Source: Zychaea mexicana (Eukaryota > Mucoromycota > Mucoromycetes > Mucorales > Lichtheimiaceae). From it: DNA of 64,000 nt. Position numbers and translations under genes: made by a program. Positions 41,398 through 53,866 of this stretch are shown here, one piece after another. The DNA is taken from positions 25,368 to 89,367 of the forward strand of contig NW_026516821.1 of the NCBI RefSeq assembly GCF_025766255.1, written 5' to 3'. The notes under the pieces are model-generated. The model searched no databases. It was given only the letters and a program-made list of their open reading frames with translations, and was not told the origin of the DNA. Numbering within the stretch: position 1 is the first letter of the stretch; the number at the start of each line of letters is the position of its first letter.

Positions 41398-44300
41398 TAG
41401 GGGTCTTCATTCACGGATTCGAAACGGATTGCAGCGAACTCGGATCCGTTTCGTTTTTAAACGGATCGATTTTTTAAAATCCAGATCTGATCCGGATTAT
41501 AAAACTGCAGTTCCAATCCGTTTCGTGAGAATCCGGATTGAATCCGGATCAATTTCGGATCAGCACGTCAGCACAAGGCTCATTAAACGATGTATATATA
41601 AATGGGAAATGACGATATAAAAAAAGCACATTTTCTTATGACCAGGATTGAGTTATCGTGAAGTTTATCGTAGTCGTTATAGAGCGTGTCGTAATGGTGA
41701 GAAAGCAATAAAGACAGGCAGCAAGATTTGAAAAAGCATTCCAAAGTATAAAATGTATTTGGAAAAAATTATTTATTTTCTATATGTAACAACCAGAGCG
41801 TCGGAACGAATAGTGTATAAGAAGTAAAAAAAAGGTGGGAAGAGGATGACGGAAAGAAGAGATGTAGGTAAAAGGGAAAAGGGGAAAAGAGAAAAAAGCA
41901 GTCTTCAGAAAACCAAAAGAGACAAATTTTGTTGCAGCCTACTTCTCACCAAAAAATTTGCTCCACGAGTCAATCAACACACTTGCCTTTAGCTTCTTCG
42001 AAGCAAGTCTGTTCCGCGAGCTAGGAACATACTGCTTTGCACGAGAAAACGTGCGCTCTGATCCTGTCGACGAGGCTGGAATTACTAAGTATCTTCGTGC
42101 CATTCTTTTCAACTCGCGCCAGTCGTTCATTTCCGATCGCCAATATTCCAACACTACGCCGTTGTCAGCCCCACCCTTTGGATCAGTCACTGTATCCGCC
42201 TGGATGTACTTCTCAAGCTGGTCTTTGTTGATGGCCGCCTTCTTGATCAGTGCATCGGGGTTTGTAGGAGTCATGACTTGGCTTCTGCTTGGCTTATAGG
42301 ACTCCCACGCCTTTTCGACCAGCTCGATTGCGTCCGTCCGAAATATACCCCAGTTCTCGCTTTCCCACCATTCGTACTTTAGGCGCGGGTCCATGGCCGT
42401 CGCAACAGCGTACGCATGTCCTTCTGCTTTGCAGTAATATCCTTGCAACTTATTCCACCCGCATTTTGCAGCTGCTGCAAGTTCCAGCCATGTCTACAAT
42501 TGCAAAGGAAAGTTTTAGAACTTCACTGCTTCTATACGGGAGTGTTTTTACATTTATGCTGACTAAACGTTTACTTACTTCTTTCCATTGTTCTTGGTAA
42601 TGCTCAAGTTTGTCTAGCAATCGATTGTAGCTGAGGATTACGAGATTCATAGTGGCATATGAGGAACCTGATAGCAACGGCGTCAACTTGGCGAATTCAT
42701 AGAGCAACTCACATTGACATTCCAGGCAAACCCATTCAGTGTCTGTCAGCTGGTAGTTCAGTAGACCTGCTATATTGTGGCATGCTCGATTGTAGTTACG
42801 CTTCACTTTCAAGGCCCTTTGCAGCATGTCAAAGGTGGAGTTCCAGCGGGTACACACGTCCAAGATCAGCTCAAGCTCCTCTGAAGACCTGGCAACATCT
42901 TCACCTCCATCTTCTCCACTGGCGCCTTGCTTTGGCTGGTGTAAGGACTTGAATGTCTTGAGATATTGATTGTTTTTTTGTGGTGTGCGGATACTGACAA
43001 TGCCTTTATGAAGCTTAAGCAGTGTATTGCCTAGGTAAGAGAGAAACGACGATGATAATTAACATAGTGTGTGTACTGTTAGCTTGTGTGTTTTTTTGTA
43101 CCTGTACTGAACACTGCTATATCGTCACTACCAGTTAAAGCTTCTTGCTCATCATTATATGCCTCGCCATGCAACCTGTCGTGGAGAATCGCCTGCACTG
43201 CCAAATTTAAAACATGGGTTATACAGGGTATACGGTTCTGCGTGGCGTCAAAAATATCCCCGCCGACCTGGAACTCCAAGTTTTGCGCCATTGTGTTCAT
43301 ATTGGAAGCATTATCTGCCGTCAAGAAGAATGGTTTTGTTGCAAGGCTCCAGTCACCCAGCACCTTGAGGAATGCGTCTGCCATGTTGGCTCCTGTATGT
43401 GGACCGGTGAGAAGCTCTAGACCAAGGACGATTGATTGCTGGTTCCAATCATTGTCGATCTAGTGGGCCGTGATACCAAGAAAAGAAGCCCTCCACTCAC
43501 TTGTCCAGGCATCGACGGTGTATGATAGGAACGGCACGTCTTTCAGTACCTCGAATATGCGAGTGCGGTAGATATGGTATGTGTCAAACAAATCGCGGGC
43601 GGCAGTGCTGTCACTTGGCAATTTGACATGCGTAGTTGTCGGTGCTGATTGTGCAAGATTCAGCAGCGACTGGAACCGCGGATTCTCGACGATCGCAAAT
43701 GGCAAAGCAGCAGACACGAGAAAAAGACAAAGTGCGTGACGGAATGCTTCAGAGCTGAACCTGGAAACGCTAAAACCAGGAGCAAGAAAGGCGTCGAGCG
43801 TTTGTCCCTGTGGTGGTGCATCAACGGAAGTATTCTTGGTAATATTGTGGTTCTTGAGCAAATGGTTGGATAGACCCGTCGTAGTACCTTTGGGATCTTG
43901 GTATTTTCTATTGCAGAAACCGTTGCCGACCGGAACATTGCAATAATAAAAGATGCCGCCACTCTGGCTTTCGTGGGCCTCTCTGAACCATTTGTACACC
44001 CAACTTTTGCGCGCTTTGACAGTTTTTCCCTTGGTTTGCCGCTTATTGGTACCTGAAATGACGCTTTCGATATCGCTGGTGCTCTCCATTTCAACGATGT
44101 CAGCATCAGTTGACATGGCAGACGATTGGCAGTCAACTGACATAAAGCTTTGGGCCCGAGCAAGAGTTGATGATTCCTAACCAACGGTAACGACGTATAT
44201 TAGTACAGATGGTCAGGTACGTATTTGTGATGCAACGGGTTTATGATATAAACATACTTCGCCATGATCGGACAAGTCATCATGATTGCTGGTGGAAAGA

Positions 44301-45830
44301 CGGCGTTTACCAAGAATTGAAAACTCGGGTTGGTTCATTGTAAGTATCTACACAGGCATGGCAGTGTATTAATATATGGTAAAGAAAAGTGGTAGGATAC
44401 ATCACAAAATAATGCAAGTGAAAAGTGGTATAGCTTACTCGGTTATTAAAATAAAAATATGCGGATATGTCTTTGAATCGTTCTTCTCTTCTTGCTTTTA
44501 TATATGTTGCTTCCTTGTTCTTTTACATCTCTTTCTGCAGCATGATAGACTTTCAAGCATGATAGATTTTCAAGCATGATAGTAAAGCACTTCTACATCG
44601 TGCATTAACGATCCGCTACAGCGCCGGGATGACGCTTGATAGGATAGGACGTAATTTCCTTAAACGTAATTTATTTCCGCCACAATTGGGCCCAACTCAA
44701 AAAGATCTACGGTATCAGGCTATTGGTGCAAACCGGGTTTGCTTTTTTGCTAAATGAAACAGCTATCGATATTCAGTGGGTGCCTCCGTATTATAATGTC
44801 TGATAAGCTTTCTACTTTTCCACTCCCGTGTATGCTTATGCCCATCACTATCGAATTACGAGATTCCGTTACTTGATTCCGCTGATAACAAATCCCGTTG
44901 ACATCGGAGCCATTTGCTTTGATATGCTCCTGATATACGAGACATACTTTGCTTGACATTGCCGATAACTGCCCGTTGAAAATCGTTGCATTTACTTTGA
45001 CTTTTTTTACACTGCTATCCTACTGATAAGCAAAACATTTTTACTTGACTTTGCTGATAACTGCCTATTTGGTTCCGGGATCAATACTTTGTTTTCCGCT
45101 ACAGTGTATATGCCATTGTTAACTTTCATCTATCTTTGATTTTATCCATTGCCGCTATCATATCATTCGTTTATTGTTTTCAGCCTTTAGGAGATGTCTA
45201 TATTCTATAATACAACTTTGGTTAATTAAGCTAACTGATGGGTATACAGTTCTCTTCTAGGCAATAAATAAGCTCAAAATCTTATGATCACATCAAATAA
45301 TGGAAATGGTATTGGACAGCCATGTTTCTTTCCGTTATAGTGTATGGCATAAGAACAGCGAGGCCATTCTGCTTTATTTTGATATACCACAGTAGATGGA
45401 TAGCTATATAACGCAAGCATACCTCAATATCATGTGTAAGTTGAAAAAATAGAGGATCTATCATCATATATTTTGGTGTTTGCAGAGTCGGTACTTTGAT
45501 GCTGCAACAGTATGGGTACTACTGCTACTTTTACTTCTGCACCATTTTACAACTTTACTAACTTAGCACAAATAAAAACTCGTTTTTGTTTTCTATAAAT
45601 GGAGTTGTGAGTTGAGGTGCATTGTACTAGAATTAGCATGCTGTGCATTCGACATGGGGAAAACGGATCAAACGGATCAAACGGATCGCAAACTTTTGAA
45701 CCGTTTTTGATCCGGATCAGCAATCTCGAATCCGAATCCGTTTCGTTTCGTAAAAGATGCAATCTTAATCCGTTTCATTTCAATTCGAAACGAAACGGAT
45801 CAGCCAATCCGGATTTTCTGAGTACCCCTA
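41398..45830. mobile_element. hAT transposon, complete, inside the pogo-like element
   Basis: 4433 bp with short inverted termini TAGGGGTnnTCA at both ends and an exact 8-bp target duplication GTGCAGTA (41390-41397 and 45831-45838), the hallmark of hAT. Both sub-terminal regions hold many ACGGATC / ATCCGGAT / CCGTTTCG words (41409-41570 and 45660-45820), the probable transposase binding sites. One transposase gene lies in the middle on the minus strand. 44340-45650 has no further gene. Confidence 0.95.
41939..44338 (-). pseudogene. hAT transposase, one nonsense codon
   Basis: Four exons with consistent phases: 44338-44258, 44176-43102, 43030-42579, 42493-41939; 2163 nt, 721 codons. The N-terminal third holds a BED-type zinc finger (WVYKWFREAHES ... 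CNRKY ... LSNHLLKNH). The catalytic part includes PFLSYTVDAWTS, TADNASNMN, CITHVLNLAVQ and CTRWNSTFDML. The C-terminal hAT dimerisation domain is complete (EYWRSEMNDW, RRYLVIPASSTGSERTFSRA). The only defect is an in-frame TAG at 43462-43460 in GITAH*IDNDW, where the family has Trp, so TGG became TAG. Near-intact coding plus an exact target duplication point to recent activity. Confidence 0.9.
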
Positions 45831-46514
45831 GTGCAGTATATAAACATCAAGAATGAGATGACAGCCTTTTATATAAGAGTTGATTTTTAATAAGTAGCCT
45901 CAGTACAACACCGATATCTTTTTATTGGTTTACTATCATTGACACTTGATTAACATAATAGACTCAGTCTGTGTAACATCTCATACTCATCCTCACTTTT
46001 TGCAGTTTTTTCCACTAAAAACCGCTGCTGCAAAAAGCGGGGGACCACTGTATTAATCGAAGGTAAGTAATGTTAGACTTTCATAACCTGTAACACATGA
46101 CCAGGATACAAAGGTTGCTTTGAGCATGGTCCTAACAGGTGAATATAGGATTCAGATGCACCTTGTTTGGAATGGACCTTATCTACCAAGCAACATATCG
46201 ACTTGTGCCCATATCTGTATTCTTCCTTCCCCAGGATCACCACGACTTTATTCGCTTGCCCAATTGCTACGCTGCTTTGACCACCATGCGGGTAAAATTC
46301 TTTTTTACTCTTTTATGCGCCAGTTCAAGTTACACGTTTGTATTAATGCTAACAATTTACGCAGTCCTTGGTTTTGGCGAACGCTGATCGCTGCTTTGCC
46401 TTCCACCGTTTAAAAAAGCGTATAACCCTTCGTGCCGACTACATTGTCCGCTCTTACACACCACCAAAATCCAAGAGACAGGAGTCAAGCAAGGAATCCA
46501 CCAGTACCCATTGA

Positions 46515-48225
46515 TCTCTCTGTAATACTATTATTATCATCACCTTCACCAAAACTTTTCTCCACACCCGTTCAATTTCATCATACCTTCTTAATACCAT
46601 TCACCTCCACCATCAAAGCTTTCTCAACTCTCATACAAGCATTATTTTTCTTACCCAATAAATAATTTCACTCATCCTGCTTACCACAGTTTATCCAAAG
46701 ACCAGCGTAATTGAACATTCTTTTCATCTAAACGACCATGACCATCCACCATCCCTTCATATACATTTGTTGCTCCCGCTCTCCCTTGCCTCCACTCGGT
46801 TTCGAAAACAACTCACAATCATCTCCTAAGTATACAAGTGATACTACCCTTTTTACATGTCGATAGGTGACAAAGCGGTTTGCCAAGGCAAGCATTGGCG
46901 TGCGGATGATCAGGAGTAGGATATCTGTTGCTGCTTGAATATTCTTTGAAGAACTTGCAGGCGACCAAAGTGGGATACGAAAAAGAGCGATGCAGCCTTG
47001 ATCATCGACGATAATAAGCCATATTTCAAGTGCTGTACTATGAATTTTCTCCAGATGCATCATGATTTGTAAATCCTTCTGTAACATCAAATGCTTTCTT
47101 GATCAACATTAAGTTTGGATAATCCATTGTTTATTCCCTTGTGATTACCTATCCACCATCTTCATCTCAGTCACTTACTGCCGAGGGTACAAACTTAGCG
47201 CATATGCTGCAAGGCTTTGTCGCGTTTGATAGTCCTGTCACATTAACTCACCCGGAGTTATTCCTTGTTGAGGATCAGAAAGCAGCTGGCCCCTGGAAAA
47301 AACATGTATGAGGATGACTTAGTAATTCTTGGAAATTAAATGAAGATTGCTTTGGAGAAGCTGGTATTAACAGGAGTGGAAGATGGGGAAGTTGTTGGCC
47401 TGTTACAGTAGTCTAAGGTCATTGTTGATTAAGGAACCGCAATACTTGTGAGAATATCTGACTTGTTCAAGTATATTAGCTAAGAGGCTACAACGTGGAA
47501 GATGAACCTGCATTTCACGGGCAATACCGAATGTTCAGTTTTTAAAAAATTTAGCGGCCCTCGTAATGGCCACAATAATCTTCTGCTCCTTCCGAGCATG
47601 ATCGAGAGACTCTTCTAGCCAAAGGTAGCTTTTATATTTCTAACGAGCATATGATCTGTGGGGTCCCGAAACGATTTGAAACACGAGGTAGTTTCCTCTT
47701 TTACTTTACTTGTTTCTTTTCTGGGACATTTCATATAAACTTGTTTCATTTTTTACATATTGCAAAATACACACGTCAGATCAAGTCCATAACAAATTCT
47801 AAGTTAGAATTACTGGTCAACTCGACGAGAAGAACGAAGACGGCAGGAAGGACCAAGTAGGCAACAACTGCTTCCACTGAGAGGCACAAGGTCAACAGGA
47901 TAATTGCGCTTATCATGATGAAGTAGAACAGGCTCAAGAACGAAGTTGATGTATACACTGTGACAAAGACTTTAGAAGCGCAATTGAGCTTCTTCGACTC
48001 TTACAATATGGATGTCCAAGCCGACCAGATGATGACATTGATGTTGATGAGCGTCCTGTTACTTTCTTGCAGCCAAACGACAGCACCCCACCAATGAAGC
48101 GGAACATCACCTTTTGGAATACTTGCAATTGAGCAACCCTAGTCAATATCAGTGCAGAATTTGCCTTAAGATCTTTGGCTTGAGTCAGCTACTTCATGAA
48201 CACGTAGCAGACCCAAGAGCTTAGA
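46515..48225. other. Decayed coding remnants, unassigned
   Basis: Protein-like pieces without a full gene. The plus strand 47160-47300 reads SLTAEGTNLAHMLQGFVAFD then HPELFLVEDQKAAGPWKK. 47955-48225 gives CDKDFRSAIELLRLLQYG, then, after a frame change near 48075, YQCRICLKIFGLSQLLHEH, a C2H2-like zinc-finger piece. Reading frames are interrupted throughout. The rest of the interval shows nothing I can name. Confidence 0.35.
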
Positions 48226-48779
48226 TGTCATGCTTGCTGAGCGGATCGCACTAAATCGTCCGTGTGTATGATTTATGGTTAACCATGAGTCGCAAAGCTG
48301 CACGGTTCGCTTTAATCCTGAGTTAGTGGATGATGCACGGTTAGCGACTGGGAGTGTCGTTTCGGATAGAAGCGGAAATGGAGATATAGACGAGGATTAA
48401 GATACTGTAAGACGGTGATATTACCGCCACCGATGGTTGTGATAATTGTGGCGGCAGTAGTAGTATAGACTGCCAGCAACATATTTTCTTTGTAACTGTA
48501 ATCTCTGTATTGAATATAGCCCTTCCCCCTCTCTCTTTTCTCATCCTTTACTCAGCTTATATGGATATGCCCTATCTTGTCCGAATTCTAGAAGAGCGTG
48601 ACTGAACAAATGCTTTGCCATCATATTTCCCCTCTCTTTCTGTTTGATAGAAGAAAAGCCAAGACAATTTGCCAAGTGATAATAAAGCCATAGTGCGAAA
48701 AGATAGTGAAATTAATAAGATATAAAAATTCGATAGTTTGTGAAGCAATGTAACGATAATATTATTTTTAATTTTTTCT

Positions 48780-48955
48780 ATGGTGAGGACGGTGGTATTG
48801 ATGTTGTTGCTGCTGTTCCCAGTGTCCATGAGGACGGTGGTAGTGAGGTTGCGGACGGTGAGGACGGTGGAGTGAGGTTGCGGACGGTGAGGACGGTGGT
48901 AGTGAGGTTGCGGACGTTGAGGACGGTGGTAGTGATAGTGGTGTTGCTGCTGTCG
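48780..48955 (+). repeat. GAGGACGGTGG minisatellite
   Basis: A ~30-bp unit containing GAGGACGGTGGTAGTGAGG and TTGCGGACGGT is repeated about three times between 48828 and 48940, with one 2-bp shortened copy. Diverged GAGGACGGTGG words occur on both sides. It is in an otherwise AT-rich, non-coding stretch. Confidence 0.8.
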
Positions 48956-50303
48956 TCTGTGATGGTGTGGCGGTTGACAGTGACGCTGTTGGGTTCATGA
49001 CTGCCTCATGCCACTGTCATAAAAGACATACATGATGTTTACACGGTCAACTTACAGCTGATCCAACATTCAAAAAATACATTTGCATTATTTCATGAGA
49101 CTTATTACCTCAAAATCAAACTTTTCTTTGGCGATTGATTTCACCAGCGTCTAATTGTAATAAAGTATGAGCTTTCTTGTCGTGGAATCGTGTTATTAAA
49201 AAAATGAACATTTTGAATTTACCTTCCAACGTATTCTTAGCTCTCTGGCTTTTGCGGCTTTTTCGGGGGTCCACGCTGAATGATGTCACGTAATTCTTTG
49301 GCAAAAGAATTTAACATCATTCGGAAACTTGCCGAGGGACTTGCATTCTGGTACTGAGATGTAGCTTCCGCTACATCCCAGTTTTCAGCGTTGATCCTTT
49401 CAAAGTAACCCATAAGGAAAAAGAAAGGTTTTGACACGAAAATGCGGTCTATATATTATGCAAAACTTGAATTTTAAACTCAAAAAAACGCAAATTTGGC
49501 AGGAGGGTGGAAGAGCTACCCCTTCCCCTTTCCGTGCCTGTTTTAGTAGAGAACTCTGCCTTTTCCCGTTGTCACAGCTTACATGGAACATCGGCATTGT
49601 GCTCATCGGATTCAATAGTCGATTTGCCAAGTAAGAAGTTTGTAATGGAGCACTCCTTTTTGTTTATGTACGTGACCGTGGACCAGTCTTTATTTGCCTA
49701 TATGTATCGGACAATGAAAGGGATATAGACAAGAGAAGGATGTTCGTTATAAAACTGGAGACTACGGGATAAGGAAGAGGAGCGCTGGACAACGACGAAA
49801 CGGATGGTTGGAACTGGTACGGGAGGAGTGAGAGGTACTGTGTAATGGAGCACTCTTGGCAGGAAATCTTTGGTAGTAGCATGATGAACGACTATGTCTC
49901 ATGCAACTAAAGTTGAATGACAGTATTGTTGCCATAAATATGGAACTGTTACGATTATTACTACTACTAGCCACCATCATGCAACCCTATCAACAACGGT
50001 TATTACTTAATCCTCTTCTTCTACCCCTTCACTTCTTCTGCTGCTTGATCCACATCCTCCACAATACAGCAACTAAGTTACGAAATCTCAAATGACGACA
50101 AACTGTTGTTCCTAGAAATGCGTGAAAATGGTTTCACTGTTCATACTAGATAGTATTACATCTTCAGGTAATTCAATCTTTTTATAGCAGTAAAAAAACA
50201 CCGTTAATATGTAGGAAAGAGCGTTTAGTAAACGCTATTACAGCAAAGTCTTTAGTCATTTCTTGTTTCTACTTTAGCCTACAGCCCGGTTTCGTTATTC
50301 ATT
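48956..50303. other. No confident gene between the minisatellite and MULE-1
   Basis: Weak minus-strand exon candidates at 49437-49240 (GYFERINAENWDVAEATSQY) and 49155-49115 (TLVKSIAKEKFDFE) could belong to one gene. Frames and splice sites do not settle, and no family is recognisable. The words AATGGAGCACTC recur at 49647 and 49844. The rest shows nothing. Confidence 0.25.
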
Positions 50304-50395
50304 AAGAAAAATTACGTCAGAGAAGTTTTTCAAGTTCCCACAGCGACGCGTCGCAACTGTACCTTTGTTGTTTGGTCAATTGCTCACCTACAACA

Positions 50396-53300
50396 ATGGC
50401 CTCTGCATCTGATAGCCTTGGATACCTTGTCCGTGTCTTTCCCACCTACCCGACCGAAGTAGTTACAGAGACGTTTGACAACCAGCAACAACTTGACGAG
50501 TGGGTCAAAGAAAACCCCAAGCAGCATGCCAACTTCATCACCAACAACAAGTACATCTCCGTACCCAAGGCTTCAGATGCACGCCGAAATAATGCCGGCC
50601 GTCCTCGGACAGTTGAACGTAGTATCACTTTTTTTTGTGATCACTCAAGAGAAACATCGGCTCCAGCTGTCTTTGCTCTGCCTATAGGCTCAACTGAACC
50701 TGCTCCCATAAAAAACGTCGACTTGCAAAACCATCTATTAAAGTAAATTGTCGTGCTCGATACCGTATTCAATACTTATTCTCAGGCAAAATCAAACTTG
50801 TATATCACTGGCAACATCAACACCATGACCCTACCGAGATAACCAATGCAACTCGCTCACAACTCCCCGCTGAAACACGTAAATGGATCGAAGAACTTGT
50901 CAATAACAAGTTGGAGTGGGATCAAATTCAGGAACATCTGCGTTTGACTGATAAACAACTTCAAGATGTAAGTATCATCTATACATGTAAAGCAAAACTA
51001 TGATGATAACTTGTAGAGATGCTAACCTGTGGTATCAGCTCGAGGAAGGCGAAGGACCGTTCCCGGAAGCCTTACGTGTGAAGCAGCATCATGTCATGAA
51101 TATCATCGCCAACCAACAGTCAAGATTAGCAAGAAAAGATTTAATCGATAAAGAAAGTGTAGTCAAGTGGCTTCTCTTTTTATAAGATCAAGGTTATCAA
51201 ACGTTGGAATATATCACGGATTCTACTTTTGTTGTTGCATGGATATCACCACGACAAGCTTTGGTAAGAAAAGATATATACTTAAATATAATGCAATGTT
51301 CGTATATTAAGATGCGTATGTGCTTTATAGCTGCTCAAGAATCTAAATGAGATCTGTATTGATGCCACACACAAGACTTGCAAATCTATCATCAATGGTC
51401 GGGCTGATGCGTATCTGTTTTCTATCGTTGCCAAGCATACAGTTACTGGACAAGGTTACCCTCTTGCGTTTATGATCACAGATAATGAAGATAGTGAAAA
51501 TTTGCAAGTATGGTTTCGATGGCTCCGAGACAGAATCGAATACACACCAACAAGGATCATGATCGATTGCAGTCCAGTTGAAATTAACAGCATCAGAGCA
51601 GTTTATGGTCATCAAGTTCAAGTTCTTCTGTGTCATTGGCACATCAAAAGAGCATGGGAAAAGCACATCACGTCCAAGGTACCTTTTAGTTAGCCACATT
51701 ATCGTATATTCAATATAACCTTCTTTTTTCTATATGTTGGGTTATAGATCAAAACTACTCTGTCAACAGCCGATACGAAGAAAAGAAGAGATGAAGCTCG
51801 TTCTGCCCTTGGTGCTTTGATGAATTGCAAAACTGTCGTTGAATTTGTGCAGGCTTGGGATGAATTTGGTAAAAAATGGCGAGATACATACGAGCATTTT
51901 GAATTTTATGGCTATGTGCTGGACTATTGGTATCCTAAGCATCATCTTTGGTGCAAGGCTTGGAGAGAGGTACGTTTAAGGCTCGTTTTAGCTTTATTTT
52001 GCGCTTCAATGTTATTTACGGTCGTATATTTAGAATGCGTCCTTCCATACAAATAATCTGATCGAAAGCTGGCATTCCAAACTTAAACGCAAATATCTTC
52101 CATACAGTCGCAATCATCGTGCTGATCGTGTAATCTATGTGTTGACGCAGTTGGTCGAAAATGACTATCGTGCTCAAGTCCTGCGTGTTTTGGCTGGTGT
52201 TGAAGAAACAACAGCGACTAGAGAAGCTCAACAAAGGAAAAAAGAAGCTTGCAAAAAATTACCAGATGAAGCTGACCGGATGATAACTATTCATGATGAT
52301 CTTGTATGTATCGTTTCTGTATGTGTGCGTTTACTTTTACAATTGCTAATTGTACTGTGGCAATAGGTTACCTGTCAATCTTTTACTAGTTCTGCATTGT
52401 ATACTTTAAAGTTTGAAGAAACAGATAGCAATGGCGTTATTGGTTCTTGCAGTTGTGAAGATTTTAAAAAGCGTAACCAGCCATGCAAGCATATATATCT
52501 GATCGCATATAACACCACCATTCCAGTAATCATAAACCAAAGTTTTCCTCGCCATTCAACAGCAACAGCATCATCGTCATCATCATCATCATTACCAGCA
52601 TCGATGAATAAATAATAACAGTAAAATAAATAATAAATTATGTTTAAGGAAAGTTCTTGTTATTGTTAATTTACTCGTAATGGCTCGACACCCCCATCGA
52701 CCATTACCTCTATATCTCATAATCAAGCTAGGCGTCGTCCAAGTGTTCCTAGCCTAGAGGAGGGGATGCTCACTACCGTTCCGCCCAGTTCAATTAATAA
52801 ATAAATTATGTTTTGTTTTATATTTTTTTATTCAATATGAATAAACACTAAATGGTAATTATTTTTTCTAAAACAAAATAAAAAAAACTTTTTTTTAAAT
52901 TTAAAAAAAAATCATAAAAATATAATTAACTAATATAAAAATTAAAATAAACTAAAATATTTCTTCATATAAAAATATAAAGTTATAATTTCCATTTAAT
53001 TTTTACAATTATATTCTTTTTATAAAATATAATTTATTGTCATAATCTAAACTTATTATTTATTCTTCTAGTGGAATTAAAATTCCACCATTTCTATTTT
53101 TTGGTGGATAAAAATAATATCTTGTTTTTAAATATCATGTTTTATAGTATTTCTATTAGTAATATTTTTAAATCCACCAAATCCACCATTTTTTTTTTAA
53201 TTTTTTTTGGCGTACTTTACAAGATGAATAAATAATAACAGTAAAATAAATAATAAATTATGTTTAAGGAAAGTTCTTGTTATTGTTAATTTACTCGTAA

Positions 53301-53866
53301 TGGCTCGACACCCCCATCGACCATTACCTCTATATCTCATAATCAAGCTAGGCGTCGTCCAAGTGTTCCTAGCCTAGAGGAGGGGATGCTCACTACCGTT
53401 CCGCCCAGTTCAATTAATAAATAAATTATGTTTTGTTTTATATTTTTTTATTCAATATGAATAAACACTAAATGGTAATTATTTTTTCTAAAACAAAATA
53501 AAAAAAACTTTTTTTTAAATTTAAAAAAAAATCATAAAAATATAATTAACTAATATAAAAATTAAAATAAACTAAAATATTTCTTCATATAAAAATATAA
53601 AGTTATAATTTCCATTTAATTTTTACAATTATATTCTTTTTATAAAATATAATTTATTGTCATAATCTAAACTTATTATTTATTCTTCATCATCTTCATT
53701 ATTTTCGTCGTCAACAACATTAACAGCATCTGTGCAACTACCACCACCATCTTTACAGCAGCAGCAGCAGCAGCATAGAAATGATCTGCTCGCCGAATAT
53801 GAACGCTCAAAAAATCAAGTTGATAGGTGGCTAACCGAAAACATTAAAAATCAATAAGAATTATTG
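50396..53866 (+). pseudogene. MULE-1 transposase with SWIM zinc finger, interrupted
   Basis: Exons: 50396-50967, 51039-51263, 51331-51678, 51748-51969, 52034-52303, and 52367 onward. The MULE DDE core is clear: EICIDATHKTCK, RIMIDCSPVEI, the CHWHIKRAW block and NNLIESWHSKLKRKY. It is followed by a SWIM finger CSCEDFKKRNQPCKH near 52448-52492. The N-terminal part (LGYLVRVFPTYPTEVV, FFCDHS, NCRARYRIQY) fits the DNA-binding region of these proteins. Defects: one C missing near 50707 (to read HKKRRLAKPSIKVNCRAR), a TAA at 51182-51184 where Gln is expected, and the MITE insertion in the Ser-rich tail. Beyond the MITEs the frame resumes SSLFSSSTTLTASVQ and a Gln6 tract to NIKNQ-stop. Confidence 0.8.
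52603..53688. mobile_element. Two direct 466-bp MITE copies with a 154-bp spacer
   Basis: 52603-53068 and 53223-53688 look identical by eye. Each unit starts GATGAATAAATAATAA and ends with the near-inverse TTATTATTTATTCTTC, so it has its own terminal inverted repeats. Each contains a strong hairpin (GTAATGG ... CCATTAC) and the tRNA-promoter-like island. The 154-bp spacer has its own small inverted repeats (GGTGGATAAAA / AAATCCACC). Removing 52603-53688 restores the reading frame of the MULE-1 Ser-rich tail exactly (LPAS|SSLF). The whole 1.09 kb therefore behaves as one clean insertion, like a composite or TRIM-like unit. Confidence 0.75.

Larger units (their letters stand above)
41103..46050. 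mobile_element. Pogo/mariner-like non-autonomous element (507 bp without its insert)
   Basis: Inverted termini CAGTGGTCCCCCGCTTTTTG at 41103 and, reverse-complemented, at 46050, each flanked by TA (41101-41102 and 46051-46052). Removing the hAT insert and one target copy leaves about 507 bp. Sub-terminal CACTTTTTGCA words repeat in both arms. TA duplication and CAGTGG ends fit the Tc1/mariner/pogo group. No transposase is present. Removing it and one TA restores the G1 reading frame (GGT CTA TTA ATC). Confidence 0.85.
35032..46514 (+). pseudogene. G1: lineage-specific gene split by four transposons
   Basis: Exons before the first insertion: 35032-35065, 35124-35287, 35359-35409, 35470-35628, 35742-35810, 35864-35967, 36030-36204, 36272-36354 and 36432 to ~36518; phases agree. 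After element A the gene resumes with YPVVLPFTKGTMKTNKKG (from ~38120). The next exon, 38235-38458, has LLITEIKPPHK and RPDLVKLANEMKASIDKM. After element B it continues GVFGL. After the pogo-like element it reads LIEG, then exon 46153-46291 starts GFRCTLFGMDLIYQATYRL, and exon 46365-46514 closes with TGA. I recall this E-x-K-P-P ... LxEGFxC family as widespread in Mucoromycota. The D...EIK spacing suggests a PD-(D/E)XK-like fold (inference). Besides the insertions there is an in-frame TAG at 36115 (TGG in copy 2), and the donor after 36354 is AT instead of GT. The start is uncertain. Confidence 0.75.
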
